Assembly (NCBI GenBank): GCA_030761205.1
Contig: JAULJL010000010.1
Coordinates: forward strand, 12,495,241 to 12,559,240
Source: Fremontodendron californicum
Taxonomy: Eukaryota > Streptophyta > Magnoliopsida > Malvales > Malvaceae
Length of the DNA: 64,000 nt
Reading direction: 5' to 3'
Position numbers and translations under genes: made by a program. Shown piece by piece: positions 34,620 through 46,100 of this stretch. The notes beneath the pieces were generated by a model. It worked only from the letters and a program-made list of their open reading frames with translations. It was not told the origin of the DNA and made no database searches. Numbering within the stretch: position 1 is the first letter of the stretch; each line of letters starts with the position of its first letter.

Positions 34620-34980
34620 TTCTTTTAAAGTTGAAGCCTCAATGGAGGAGTTTTTATTTAAAGTTGAAGCCTCGGTGGAGGAGTTTTTATTTAAAGTTGA
34701 AGCCTCGGTGGAGGAGTATTTTATTTAAAGTTGAAGCCTCAGTGGAGGAGTTTTTATTTAAAGTTGAAGCCTCGGTGGAGGAGTTTTTATTTAAAGTTGA
34801 AGACTCGGTGGAGGAGTTTTTATTTAAAGTTGAAGCCTCAGTGAAGGAGTATTTGTTTTCATTTAAAGTTGAAGCCTCGATGGAGGAGTTTTATTTAAAG
34901 TTGAAGCCTCGGTGGAGGAGTATGTTTTTTTTGGTGAGTTTGTTTAAAGTTTACGCCTCGCTTAGAGGAGCTTTTCTACG
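34620..34980 (+). repeat. Minisatellite, 33-bp unit, about 10 copies
   Basis: Each unit contains GTTGAAGCCTCGGTGGAGGA followed by a T-rich part ending ATTTAAA. A frame of 129 codons (34595-34984) is open through most of it and encodes an 11-residue repeat. It is probably non-coding. Confidence 0.9.
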
Positions 34981-35056
34981 ATAGGATTTTCTTTAAGTAC
35001 ATAGGACTTAGTAGGGTGTCTACGTCTTTGCACATCCCCTGTTTCTCAGGGAATGC

Positions 35057-35071
35057 ACAAAGAGGGGCAAC
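35057..35071 (+). other. Polypurine tract of the 25.5-kb element
   Basis: CACAAAGAGGGGCAAC abuts the start of the 3' LTR. It sits in the descending arm of a possible stem-loop (35015-35081). Confidence 0.75.
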
Positions 35072-37116
35072 TGTAGACACCGGATTTTATCCGGGTTTAA
35101 TTTTATTTTTTAGTTTAATTAAATAAATCAGAAAACAAAAAAAAAAAGGAAAAAAGAAAAGAAAAACAGTGTTCGGCTCAAACCCAAACTCTTCTTGGAT
35201 CAGGATTAGCCTCTGAAAATTGTGATTAAGATCAGATTTCTAAACCTAAGTCAATCAAAACTCTATCATAATTTTTCTATAAAAAGATACATTAACAGCA
35301 GCTGATGGGGGGGGGGGGGCAGACGAATTTTGTTCAGTAGGAGACTAGGGGTTTTGATTTTGCGCCTTCTAATTTGTATCTACTGCAAAGGAAAGAAGAA
35401 GAAAAACAAAGCCGATAGACAAAAGAAACAAAAAGAGATCGAAGAGAGAAAAAATGGGTTGGATCGGAGACACCGTGGACTTCATCAGATCAATCCAGAT
35501 CCACCAGCTCCTCACCCAAGCCGTCGGTCTTGGTAGGATTGTTACATCGGTCCTCATTATATGGAAGGCATTGATGTGTATCACTGGCAGTGAATCTCCC
35601 ATTGTCGTTGTTCTTTCTGGAAGTATGGAGCCTGGCTTCAAGAGGGGAGATATGTTGTTCTTGCACATGAGAAAAGATCCTATTCGTGCAGGGGAGGATT
35701 ATGAGCAATTGGCCAAAAAACTTGACAAAGCTTCTCCACTCGAAATCATGGGAAGGCTTCACAAAAATTTGAAAATGACATTGCCATCACTTTCAGAGAG
35801 ACAGCATCTTCATATCCCGCTTGGTGTGATCGCGTTTTCTTTGGGCCCGATCCGTATGTCATTTTTTTTTAAAATTTATTATTTATTTATTTTATTTATT
35901 TTTACTAACATTATTTTAAGTTTTTTTTTGCAGGTTAATTATTTATTAATTATTATTTGTTTATTAAATATTTATTAACTAATTTTTTTATATAAGAAAA
36001 CTATTATTTATTTTAGTAACTATTATATTATATTATATTATATTATATTATATTATATTACATTATATATTATATTATATTATATTATATTATATTATTA
36101 ATTATTATATTTGTTATTAACAATGGATTTATTTATTGATAAAATATTTTATTTAATTGAAGATTAGTCATTTTTTTTAATTAATAAATTGAGATTTTTC
36201 CAATGATGAAATTCAAAGAAATTACGAATGGTTGATTTCTGAGAAATTTCTAGGTGAGAAATTTCTCTTAAAAATTCTCCAGAATGAATGGAAGGATATT
36301 TTAAGAGATTAATTTCAATACCAACAAAAATCAAAAATTTATTTTTTTTAAAGAATAATTAATTTTCAATATCTTTTTTTTCTAAAATTGATTTTCCATA
36401 ATAAATGCTTAGTTAAATTGAAAAGTAAATTAAGATTTTTTACGATGATGAAATTCAAGAAAGTTGCGAATGGTTGACTTTTAAGAAATTTCTAGGTGAG
36501 AAAAATTCTTTTAAAAATTCTCCAGAATGAATGGAAGAATATTTTAAGAGATGATTTTCGATATTAAAAATCAGAATTTATTTTTCAAATAAACATTAAT
36601 AAAATGTGGATTAATTTTTGGAAGATTAATTAAAAGAAATAATTTGATTAAATAATTCTAATTTTTCCGACGACGGAGCCTCTTCAATAGACCGAATGGT
36701 TTCTTTTGAATACTCTCGAGGTGAGGAAACATTTTTTAGTAATTTCTTCAGAATGAATGGAAGGAAGACCTAAAAAATAATCTCCGATATTTCTAACTTT
36801 AATAATTAAAATGAAAATAGGATAGACAAGACCAGTTAATTAAGACTTTTTAAGTATCACAAGACTAATTAGGTACTATCTCTCAGATAGGCGTTGTGAG
36901 GGTGCTAATCCTTCCTCACACGTAACCGTACTCCCGAACCTAGTTCTGATAAGTAGACCAGAACCTATTCTTTTTAAGGTGCCTTAGTCAAGCTTAGGAT
37001 TACTTTAAAAGGGATAGATTCGTATAGGTGACTAATCACACCTAGATTAGATGATTAGTGGCGACTCCATTGATTTGCGTCTAGCATGCTGAATTCGTAT
37101 TTGGCACGTTATGACA
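35072..37116 (+). repeat. 3' LTR of the 25.5-kb element
   Basis: A 2045-bp LTR, longer than the 5' LTR mainly through an expanded TATAT tract (about 36020-36100) and a G-run at 35307-35318. GATTA follows at 37117-37121. Confidence 0.95.
35454..35978 (+). pseudogene. Captured SEC11/APS-reductase chimera (3' LTR copy)
   Basis: The 3' LTR copy of the chimeric ORF, with 174 open codons of which the first ~130 correspond to captured sequence. It is closer to expected SEC11 and APR than the 5' copy, with WIGDT at the start, GFKRGD after the serine box and GEDYEQLAKKLDKASPLEIM at the fusion. The frame after LEIM again departs from APR. Putative splice sites lie at 35853 (GTATGT) and 35933 (TTTGCAG). 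About seven substitutions separate the two copies over ~400 bp. Transcription starting in this LTR would read out toward the beta-galactosidase gene. Confidence 0.8.
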
Positions 37117-37121
37117 GATTA

Positions 37122-38590
37122 TTAGCTACCTCCCATCCCATATAAAATATTCAAACAAACCCAAACAAGGAAAGCAGAAACACCAAAATAAAACATTCAA
37201 ATCTTCCATGGTAATATTAGAACCCTGCTCTAATTAGAATCCAACAATCTAAAAAATAGCCACTTTAACCTCAGCCGAAACCAAACTAAATTAATCTTTG
37301 AATAACCAATTTGTCATCACAATTTGCAAAACACCCAAAAGCTTCCCCAATTCCCATATGGCCTGAGCTTCCTCTGTTCAGACTCAGTATTTGCAGTAGT
37401 AAATCTTCATTTAACTTATTGAATTCAGCTTCTTAAGCCTTTCGACGATTATATCTCATCATCACAATTGGCCGAGAACCCCAATAATTCCCCCATATTC
37501 CACATGTCTTGACTCTTGAGCTTCCTCTTGTATCTTGATCTTCCCCAATAAGAATCTTTTTTTTTTAGAAAATCTCCTTCAAAGAGAGATTCATATTGCC
37601 AAGAATGGCTTCTTCTACATCTTCCAAATATTTCACCTTTTGATTCACCGAGTCAGTGCAGGTCTAAAGAACTCTTTTTGGCAAAGGGAATACAGATGGA
37701 TCAGCCAAAGCATAATCATTAGCCAGCCCACTTACCTAGATCATTTTTTTGGCAAAGGGCTTACATTCCAATCCCTTTATCATTAGGCTCGACTACAAGA
37801 CTGGACTAGTGAATCCATAATTAACATCCCAACAGACTTTCCAGCATTTAATCGCCTCACACTACTTCCTTCGGAATCCAGATTACCTTCACTATTCAAA
37901 GCCTCAATCAACATTAAAAATATTAATCACGTCCTCACAATCTCTATTATCCAAATTTATGTAGACCTCCTCGGATTCTACCACCATTTCCATTGTTTCT
38001 TTATTTTCTTCAGCAGTATTTCTACTCTCAACAACTTTTAGAAGGTGACTTCTCATCTTCCCATTCATCTTCTACCTCTGGAAAACCGCCATTACTGGAT
38101 CCAGCTTGTGAGCACTGTCCAACCGACTTCTCTTCTCCTTCACCTTGTGATTGCAGTAACAGCAATGGCATAATGATCCAACACCAGAATCTATTCCGAT
38201 TAACTCTAGCTAGTATAACCTGAAATTTCTTATCTTCGCAACCTACATTAATAACTTCATCAATTAATTGTAATTGATCCGTAATAACAGACATATCACC
38301 CCTATAGAAACTGGTAAATAAGATTGTCTCCTCCTCCATGGAAATCAATTCCCCTCAAATATTAGCAATATTTTTGAAGGAATTAAAATTCCAAGCATGA
38401 ATAGGTAGGCCAACACAGACAATCCGTGCATTATTTGTAAATCCAAATTTGATCTCCTCAGACCAACATTTAATATAAAAAAAAACCATTGCTTGAGCCA
38501 AGTCCACCTGTCATGTTCCATTGTTGCCACCGTCAAACTCAAGAAGAAAACAATGACCAGGTATTTTTCCTATGATTAATTTTCGTACTA
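37122..38590 (-). pseudogene. LINE ORF1 remnant (right part of the split LINE)
   Basis: Minus-strand frames read as decayed plant L1-type ORF1: 38345-38542 contains the W..EI..GF..NARI..VGLP.HAW.F-like segment in pieces. 38028-38348 continues with MISMEEETILFTSFYRGDMSVI, as in the gag-like domain of plant LINEs. An equivalent segment is at 61080-61240 in the second LINE. The frame is broken by shifts and stops, and no ORF2 is present. The 25.5-kb element appears to have landed in this LINE. Confidence 0.55.
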
Positions 38591-39632
38591 CCTCCATTAT
38601 TTAAATATATATTTACTTTCACAAATTTATCTTCCGAAGACACATTCTAACAGTGGTTTCAACTTATTAGTCTTTTACCAATGAGGGATGGGAGGGTTCG
38701 CGTACAAGTAACAATTTATAAAAGATAAAGTTTAGGTGCTAAAATCTTTATCCTGGGGTTCTTGTTTCCTACGTTTGATAAAACCTTAGAACCCAAGCCA
38801 CGTCAAGGAGACGAACAATTTTTGGCTTAGCTATCTTATCCTCTGCATTTGTATTTGGCCAACAGAAACACACAACACATGATACCCTATTGCATATATG
38901 GTTTTGCTCTTAGAGATTTTTCATGGACGAAGGGCTGAATTGTTACTTCAATTTAACCATCATCTTAAAATTTAAGTTGATAAAAAATATCCAATAATTA
39001 TACTTAAATTCTTATAAATTTCTTCACATATATGCCAGACAGATAAATTAATAATTAATGAGTTTGTACATGAATCTAAATGTTAAAAATGGGAAATAAC
39101 TAAACGATTAAAGAAGTATTTCACATGTGAGTTTAGTTCAATTTTATGTTGCTTTGTTTATTAATTTCCTTTACGATGTACTATTTGACAGACATTGAAA
39201 GTTATTTGATTTTGATTGTAATCTGTACTTGTAATATGTTACATCTTAAAAAAGCTATAATATTCAAAAAAATCTTGAATTATTATATATATTTTTAAGT
39301 AAATCGTTATATTTTTATTGTATCAAAATAAGTTTTTATCCTTTAATTTGTACTAAAATAAGTCTTTATTTTAAATGAAAGATTGATTTATGTTAAAAAC
39401 TTGTTTAGGTATAAATTAAACGTTAATGGATTATTTGGATACAAATTAAAAGTTAAGAGTTTATTTGAGTGTAAATTAAAAGTTAAAGATTTATTTGGAT
39501 ACAATAAAAGTATAAAAATTTACTTAGGTAAAGTGATAAAATTCGGGATTTTTTGGTGTTATTTTAGCCTAAAAAAACATTGCACATAAGGTTAAGGTTT
39601 GTGGGGTAAGAAAATATTGAGTGAACAAATTG
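38591..39632. other. Intergenic DNA upstream of the SINE
   Basis: AT-rich and without a recognised gene. A short internal repeat near 39395-39500 (TAAATTAAA.GTTAA...TTATTTGG) occurs four times at a spacing of about 33 bp. Confidence 0.5.
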
Positions 39633-39645
39633 ATGAAAATAGTAT

Positions 39646-39836
39646 TATTTTTTTTGTCTAAACCCAGAGTGTCCTCAAATCTATTTTATACTTCATAGAA
39701 GACTAATCCCTGTTCGGATCGGGAAGCGTGATGGTAAAACTCTCTCAACATTGATGACTCCGAAGACTCGAACTTTTGTCATCATCTTGAGAGTTGGAAT
39801 CGCTTACCACTCCAACTAACCAACCAAATATTAGTA
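39646..39836 (-). mobile_element. tRNA-derived SINE with 13-bp target-site duplication
   Basis: ATGAAAATAGTAT is repeated exactly at 39633-39645 and 39837-39849, enclosing 191 bp. On the minus strand the element starts near GGTTGGTTAGTTGGAGTGG, which contains an RNA polymerase III A-box (TAGTTGGAGTGG). A B-box-like AGTTCGAGTC follows, and it ends in an A-rich tail (T-run at 39646-39656). This is the layout of a plant tRNA-derived SINE. It lies about 350 bp upstream of the beta-galactosidase start. Confidence 0.88.
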
Positions 39837-40097
39837 ATGAAAATAGTATATAATATATATATATTATGATATTTTTAAGATTCAAACTCGAGACCTCATA
39901 TTTATATCGTATTAAGTTAGAGTAGATGATCTATATATGATTCTAAATGCTTAAAGTGGTATTTTATAGAAATGAATACTTCCAAGAATGGCAAACCATT
40001 CCTTTCCTTTCCTTTCCTTTCCCTAGTATATCAGCCCAAGCTCACCAACCTACCCACCAACCCAAGTGCAAAGTGACCTCTTCTTAATTTGTTTAAC

Positions 40098-40111
40098 AAT
40101 ATATATATATC
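40098..40111 (+). promoter_or_regulatory. Possible TATA box of the beta-galactosidase gene
   Basis: A TATATATATA stretch lies about 80 bp before the ATG, in a fitting place for a core promoter. An imperfect CTTTCC repeat lies at 40003-40023. AT-rich sequence is common here, so the assignment is weak. Confidence 0.4.
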
Positions 40112-40185
40112 CCACGAGAGACTCGCAATATTTGGCTGAAATTTCTTGTATGTAAAGGCCACAGCTGAAAATTCAGAAAGCTGAG

Positions 40186-43100
40186 ATGGTTTGGTGGTGG
40201 TGGATATATTTAGATGTTGCAGTACTGCTGGCGACCATCAGCCGAGAAGGGTGGGTGAAGGGAGAAGATTATGTCACGTATGATGGAAGATCTTTAATCA
40301 TCAACGGCCAAAGGAAAATTCTGTTTTCGGCTTCTATTCATTATCCTCGCAGCACTCCTCAGGTATTTTAATTAATTAATTAAAAACTACTTAATTAATA
40401 TCTTCATCTCTTCTCATGAGTCTCACTGCCGCCAATGCCTTATTTCTTTCTTTCCTTTTGTCTTCCTCGCCAACCAAACCATATCATCTGTTAATTAATT
40501 AAATTCTCGCATCTTTTAATTCTCATCAGGCTTTTGATTTTGGCCACGTTGACAACTATAGCAAGTTTGCATGCGACATAGAGTTGTTTATGAATTGGAT
40601 TTCTTTATTTAAAAATATATTAAAGTATTATTTTTATAATTAAATTTAAATATATTTCTTTATTTATTAAATAATAATTTGGGCTAAATTGATCTGACTC
40701 AAATTACAAATATTTTGTTCTAGACCAGGTTCAATTCGAATCAAATATTGATATCAATCAAAGATTTCATATTGAAGATATTATTATATATATTTAGAAA
40801 GAAATTAAAGAATCTAATTAAATAGACTAAACATGCTTTAATTCAAATCAATAAGTAATACTAAAATTAAAACGTTTCTCTTAATTTCCGTGTCAAGTAA
40901 AAACATGAACATTTAATTTCAAATGAAAAGAGTATTAATTTTTAATCCAATCATATATATACTTCAAAATTAGGTCGATAAAAAAATACAACAAATAAAC
41001 CAATATAAATATAACTTATCTACACATAAACTTCACGAGGTGTTTAAAGGTAAAGAAAAGAGCTTATAATTATGACAGCACCACATAGAGACAATGAAAT
41101 TCACGCTATATAGACTGCTGCAGGTGATGAGGTGAGGTATATTGGAATTTTTATCAATAAATGTCAACAACAAACAACATATACGCTTTTCTTTTCTTTC
41201 TTTTTCAATACACAAAAATATGAAAATTCTTGTTCTTGTTGTTTTAAAGAAGTAGGGTTGAGGTTGAGGTGGGTCACGGGCACATTTTTCTTTAGGAGGG
41301 TTTCCACTGCTTTTTGCAAATAGGTTGGTTAGGTTTTGTCCATATTTGGCACAATAATCTAACATTTTTATTAAGATTATTTGTCTCTCTTGTTTTGTCT
41401 TTGGGCAATAGTTGCTAATGCTCGTGACTAAAGCAAGATTTTTCAACAAATACAAACACAAGGTTCGAAGTTATTTATACTTTTAATTTGGAATAGTTAC
41501 CAATACCAAGCTATATTGAAACGTACAAATTGCTAATTAGAGAAAGAAAATGTACAATTTTCCTCCTAAACTTTTTAATAGTGTACCCTGTTACAAATTC
41601 TAACACGGTGAAACTAATTCACTTATATCATATCTAATTAGCATAATTTTGTAAAAACACCAAGTTACGTGTTAAATAATAATGCTAAATATTTGTAAAA
41701 ATGCACATGAATCTCATATGGATGTCACGTGTCATCCAATAATTGATTGATTTTGGGATAGATTTCTGTCGTTCGGGTAAAAATATATATAACTTTGCAT
41801 TGACATTGAGAATGATGTTGAGTTTTCATGTCGTGTACACATAATTTGATAATATTAACGACTAATTGCGTTGGATTTGGACTTGAAAAATCTTTTCCAA
41901 AGCTCAGCCTATAAATAAATCTATAATTCTTCAAACAATTTTATTTTCCCTCTTTTAATTACTTCTGAAAACAAAAACAAAAACACCAACCTAATAAAGC
42001 CTTTAAAAAATGTAGATTTTTTGTGCCTCTTCATATGAGAACCAAAAATTTGGATAATGGATACATAGTAAACTATATTATATCCTTTGTGTCTCTTTTC
42101 TTTCTCTCTTTCTTCAGTTTTTTTTTTTTTTTTTTTTCACAAATCCTTTAATGACTTTTTGAAAGAATGAACTAGAATTCTTATCATATCTTGAACAATT
42201 TTGATTAACGTTTGTATTTCTTTGTCTTTCCCTTATCTTGATTTTTTTTTTTTTTTGGTTTCCATGTTAATAATTAGCTATCTAAATGGGTAAATCTTAC
42301 CTGATTCAATTGGCTGTCCCTACAAGAACATAACATATTGAAGGGATATTTTGCTGAAGAACATTCTTAAAAATGAAATTAAAACATTTTAGTTCAAAGA
42401 GAAGTGTGTGATTATGGAATTAAAAGTAAATTACAAATTTCTATGCAGATGTGGCCATCTTTGATAGCCAAAGCAAAGGAAGGAGGAGTTGATGTGATTC
42501 AGACATATGTATTTTGGAATCTGCACGAGCCCCAGCCTGGTCAGGTTAGAAGACTTAGAACCCAATATCTATCTATATATACATATACATATACATGAAG
42601 AGGGATTAATTTATATTCATGTAAACTTAATTAGTTTTACATGTTTTTATATTTTTGAATATAATTGATATTTTAATAAATCGATCGCTGAATTTAGCAA
42701 TATAATTGCACTCATCGTGGACGTAAAATTTCGAACTGATCCGATATCTATATCATGTCGATTGAGAATACCATGTTTTTTACATATATTTAATGGTTGA
42801 AATTTTTTTATATCGAACAAATAGTTAGACATTTTTAATTTACTCGAAGTTTGACGTGCACTATGTATATGAATAGAGCATAAAATATAACGGTCGGATT
42901 AAACAAATATAAATCGTATAAAAAATTATAAAAACATGTAAAATTTAATTAGTTTTACACTAATGTAAGTTAATCCCTCTTATATATATATATTTATTTA
43001 ATGAAATCCTTTTATCATTTTGCAATTGGTAGTATGAGTTTAGTGGAAGATACGATTTGGTGAAATTCATGAAAGAAATCCAAGCACAAGGGCTTTATGC

Positions 43101-46100
43101 TTGCCTTAGGATTGGACCTTTCATTGAGAGTGAATGGACTTATGGGTAAGTTAGATCCATCATTTTTCATAAACTTAATTTACAACTTTTCCCATTTGCC
43201 TCACTTTCATTAACTTTGGGTTATTGTAATTGGAATTGGTTTGGTTTTAGGGGATTCCCATTTTGGTTGCATGATGTCCCTGGTATTGTTTATCGAACAG
43301 ATAATGAGCCTTTTAAGGTACATTTCGACTCTTCATTAATTTAGGTCCTTACTCTTTTCCAGATTCTTATTTCTCTATCTAGTTTCTTTTGAAATGATAA
43401 CTATGATTAGAAGTGTTCATGGGCCTGGCTATAGCCTAATTTTTTTTCACACTCTTTACTCAAACCCAGTCCGGACCCGAGTCGACCCGTAGACCTGAAT
43501 TACTATTCATAAAATATTAAAAAATTAAAAAAATTAATTTTATATTAATATTTATATATTTGATAATTAAATTTAAATAATTTTTTATTAATAAATATTA
43601 ATTTGAGCTTGTTCAAATTGAAAAAATACTTATCCAAGTTCGACCCAATACGGGTCGGGCCTGTCGGACCGAGCGGGTAGCCCAACCTTTGAGCAGGTCT
43701 AACTATGATAATAAAAATTAGGAATTGCTACATACACTCTTTAAAAATATCATGTCATCTAATTTTCCTTTTAAAAGTTAATTGTTGAGGGTTAGTGAAT
43801 TAAGATCATATTTGGTGCACAAGATTACGCATAGCATATGATAAGATAATATTATTGCTAGGATTGGATTAAATATTACTTTATTGGATTCAATAATGCA
43901 TAGGCAAGTCTCTTTGCATGCCTGGGTGACGCAACACCAAGTGCAATTTGACAAGAACTAAGTCTCCAACCTGAAACTGTATGTCCCTATGCTTTCGATC
44001 TGCCCACTTCTTGGTGCGCTTCACTGCCTTGTGTAGACATACCCTAGCTAAGTTAGTCTGCTCCTGCCAAGCCTTAGCAAACCTATATGTTGCTAGATTC
44101 GGTCCAGTGTAGCATGCTGCAACAGCACTGGGTGTAAGTGGCTACTGCCCAGTCACCATCTCGAACGGACTCTGGTTTGTGGCCTCACTTCGCTGCAAGT
44201 TATAAGAAAATTGTGTCACATCCAACAGCTTTGGCTTGTCTCGCCGCGTTGCACTCATATAGTGCCTGAGATATACCTTCAATAAAGTATTCACTCTCTC
44301 GGTTTGCCTATTTGTTTGAGGATGCAAGCTGGTGGAAAAGTTCAAGTTTGACCCCAACAGCTTGAACAACTTTGTCTAGAATTGTCCCGTGAATCATCCA
44401 TCACGATCACTGACAATGATCTACGGTACTTCCCAATACTTCACCACGTTCTTTAGGAACAATCATGCTGCTTCCTCCGTTGGGCACTCCTTGGTTGCTG
44501 GAATGAAAGTCCCATACTTTGAGAATCTGTCCACCACTACCATGATGCTCCCAAACTCATCCGCCTTAGGCAAACCTGCAATGAAATCCATGGAGTAGCT
44601 CTTACCTGGCGCTCCGTTAAGGAATCCATGTAAGAGTCCGGCTGATGTTTTCAGCTCAACCTTGTCTTATTGGCACACTAGACAAGTTTTCACATAGGCC
44701 TCAACATCTTCCTGCATGTGTGGCCAGTAATAACGGTCCTCCAATAGAGCTCTCTCCTGGACCATGCAACACTGCTCAGTCTCATCGAGCTTCTGACTCT
44801 CTAACGTCACTGGTTGTCTATCTTGCATCAGCACTCCTCCACTAACAAAGTGTGATGCATCAATGTGATCCACCTCACTCTTGGGTGGCAGCCCCTCGGG
44901 CAACTTTGCAGGTATCACATCATTAAAGGACTGCAACACCTCTAGCACCTCCAGGGGGTCTCGTCCTTGGGCTCCTGAGATTCATCAAACTTTATGGCCG
45001 CCAAGTAGGTGTCTTCATTTCTGGACACACCCTTGGCAAGCTAGATTGCGGATAGCACCTTGGCTCCGGCACCCATCTCTCGATTAACCGACACAATGCA
45101 TTGACATCAGGCATCCAAGATACATATGCAATCGAAAAAAGGTACAAGGAGAGCATTAATCCAGTTAAGGACATTTAAGGCAAGTACAAAATCATAGTCA
45201 TCTAATGGGATTACCTTGATAGTTTCCTTGCCTTTCCAGTCTCCAAGTTGTAGCTCCACACTTTGTGCCACAACCATGGTTGGGACCTCTTTAGAGTTGA
45301 CTATCTTGATCCATCCAACTATTTTCTCAACCTTGAGACCAAGCTTCTTGGCAGCCTTTTCGGACATGAACATGTCAGATGCTCTTGTGTCAACTAGAGC
45401 ACTCCTTTGTTTGCCTGAGATAGTGATGTTCACAAACATCAGCCCCTTCTGCTTTCGACACTTCTCAGCCTTCACAGAACTGAGTATAATGGAACCAAGC
45501 TTCAAACTCTCATCCTCTGGCTCATCCTTCTCCTTGTTGATGGCGGACAACTTGGCTCGCTCTAGGTAGTCTCGCATCCGGTGCGAACCGTCACATAGGA
45601 AGCACTGCATTGGCTCCCTGTCATTCTTCTTGTTGGACTGCTTGTTGGACTTTCACTTCCTTTTCGGTGGCTTCCCTTCTCCATTCTTGGACTGTCGATC
45701 CTTGTCTCTCCCACCATTGCCCTTGCCCTTGCCCTTGGGCTTGGAAAACTCAAACTTGTCTGACTTCTTTGAATTGAGGTCAATCAAGGACTCAGCTGTA
45801 GCCATGACTTAGATCCTGGACACCTTTCCGCTGCAACTCTTGCTTTTCCCAGGATTTTAGTCTATCCATGAATGAGAAAAATGCCTTTTTCTCACCCAAA
45901 TCTAAAATCTAAAGCATGAGTTATCTGAACTCCTGCACATACTCCCAAATTGTGTCTTGTTGTGTAAGCCGTCGCAACTTTGCACGTGCCTCATCCTCGG
46001 TATACTCAGGGTAAAACTGCTGCCTAAACTTAGTTTGGAACACCTCCTAGGTTCCAATGGCAATATCTCCATGCCTGTCATTGCTGCACCTATGACGCAA

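Larger units (their letters stand above)
11586..37116 (+). mobile_element. 25.5-kb gag-only LTR retrotransposon (TR-GAG / Tat-Ogre-like) with captured genes
   Basis: Two ~2-kb LTRs with TG...CA ends flank this element, and GATTA is duplicated at 11581-11585 and 37117-37121. A tRNA-Arg type primer site follows the left LTR and a polypurine tract precedes the right one, so it reads on the plus strand. Its own internal DNA comprises a leader, a broken gag, spacer DNA and three minisatellite arrays. No protease, reverse transcriptase or integrase was found. The gag type, large size and the GGTGCTAAT...CCCGAACC segment near the LTR end fit the Tat/Ogre branch of Ty3/gypsy. A gag-only element with large terminal repeats fits the TR-GAG class. 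It hosts nested elements at 17478-21131 and 21998-31079; without them and their target duplications it would be about 12.8 kb. Confidence 0.93.

Noticed and set aside
34595..34984. 129-codon ORF with an 11-residue repeat
   Set aside because: It is explained by the 33-bp minisatellite in the non-coding 3' part of an LTR element.
39660..39835. Possible tRNA gene or tRNA pseudogene
   Set aside because: A-box and B-box-like sequences are present, but no cloverleaf is evident. The 13-bp target duplication and A-rich tail identify a SINE.
41033..41461. 142-codon minus-strand ORF in intron 1 of the beta-galactosidase gene
   Set aside because: The composition looks random and no domain is recognisable. 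It lies inside an intron of a well-supported gene on the other strand.
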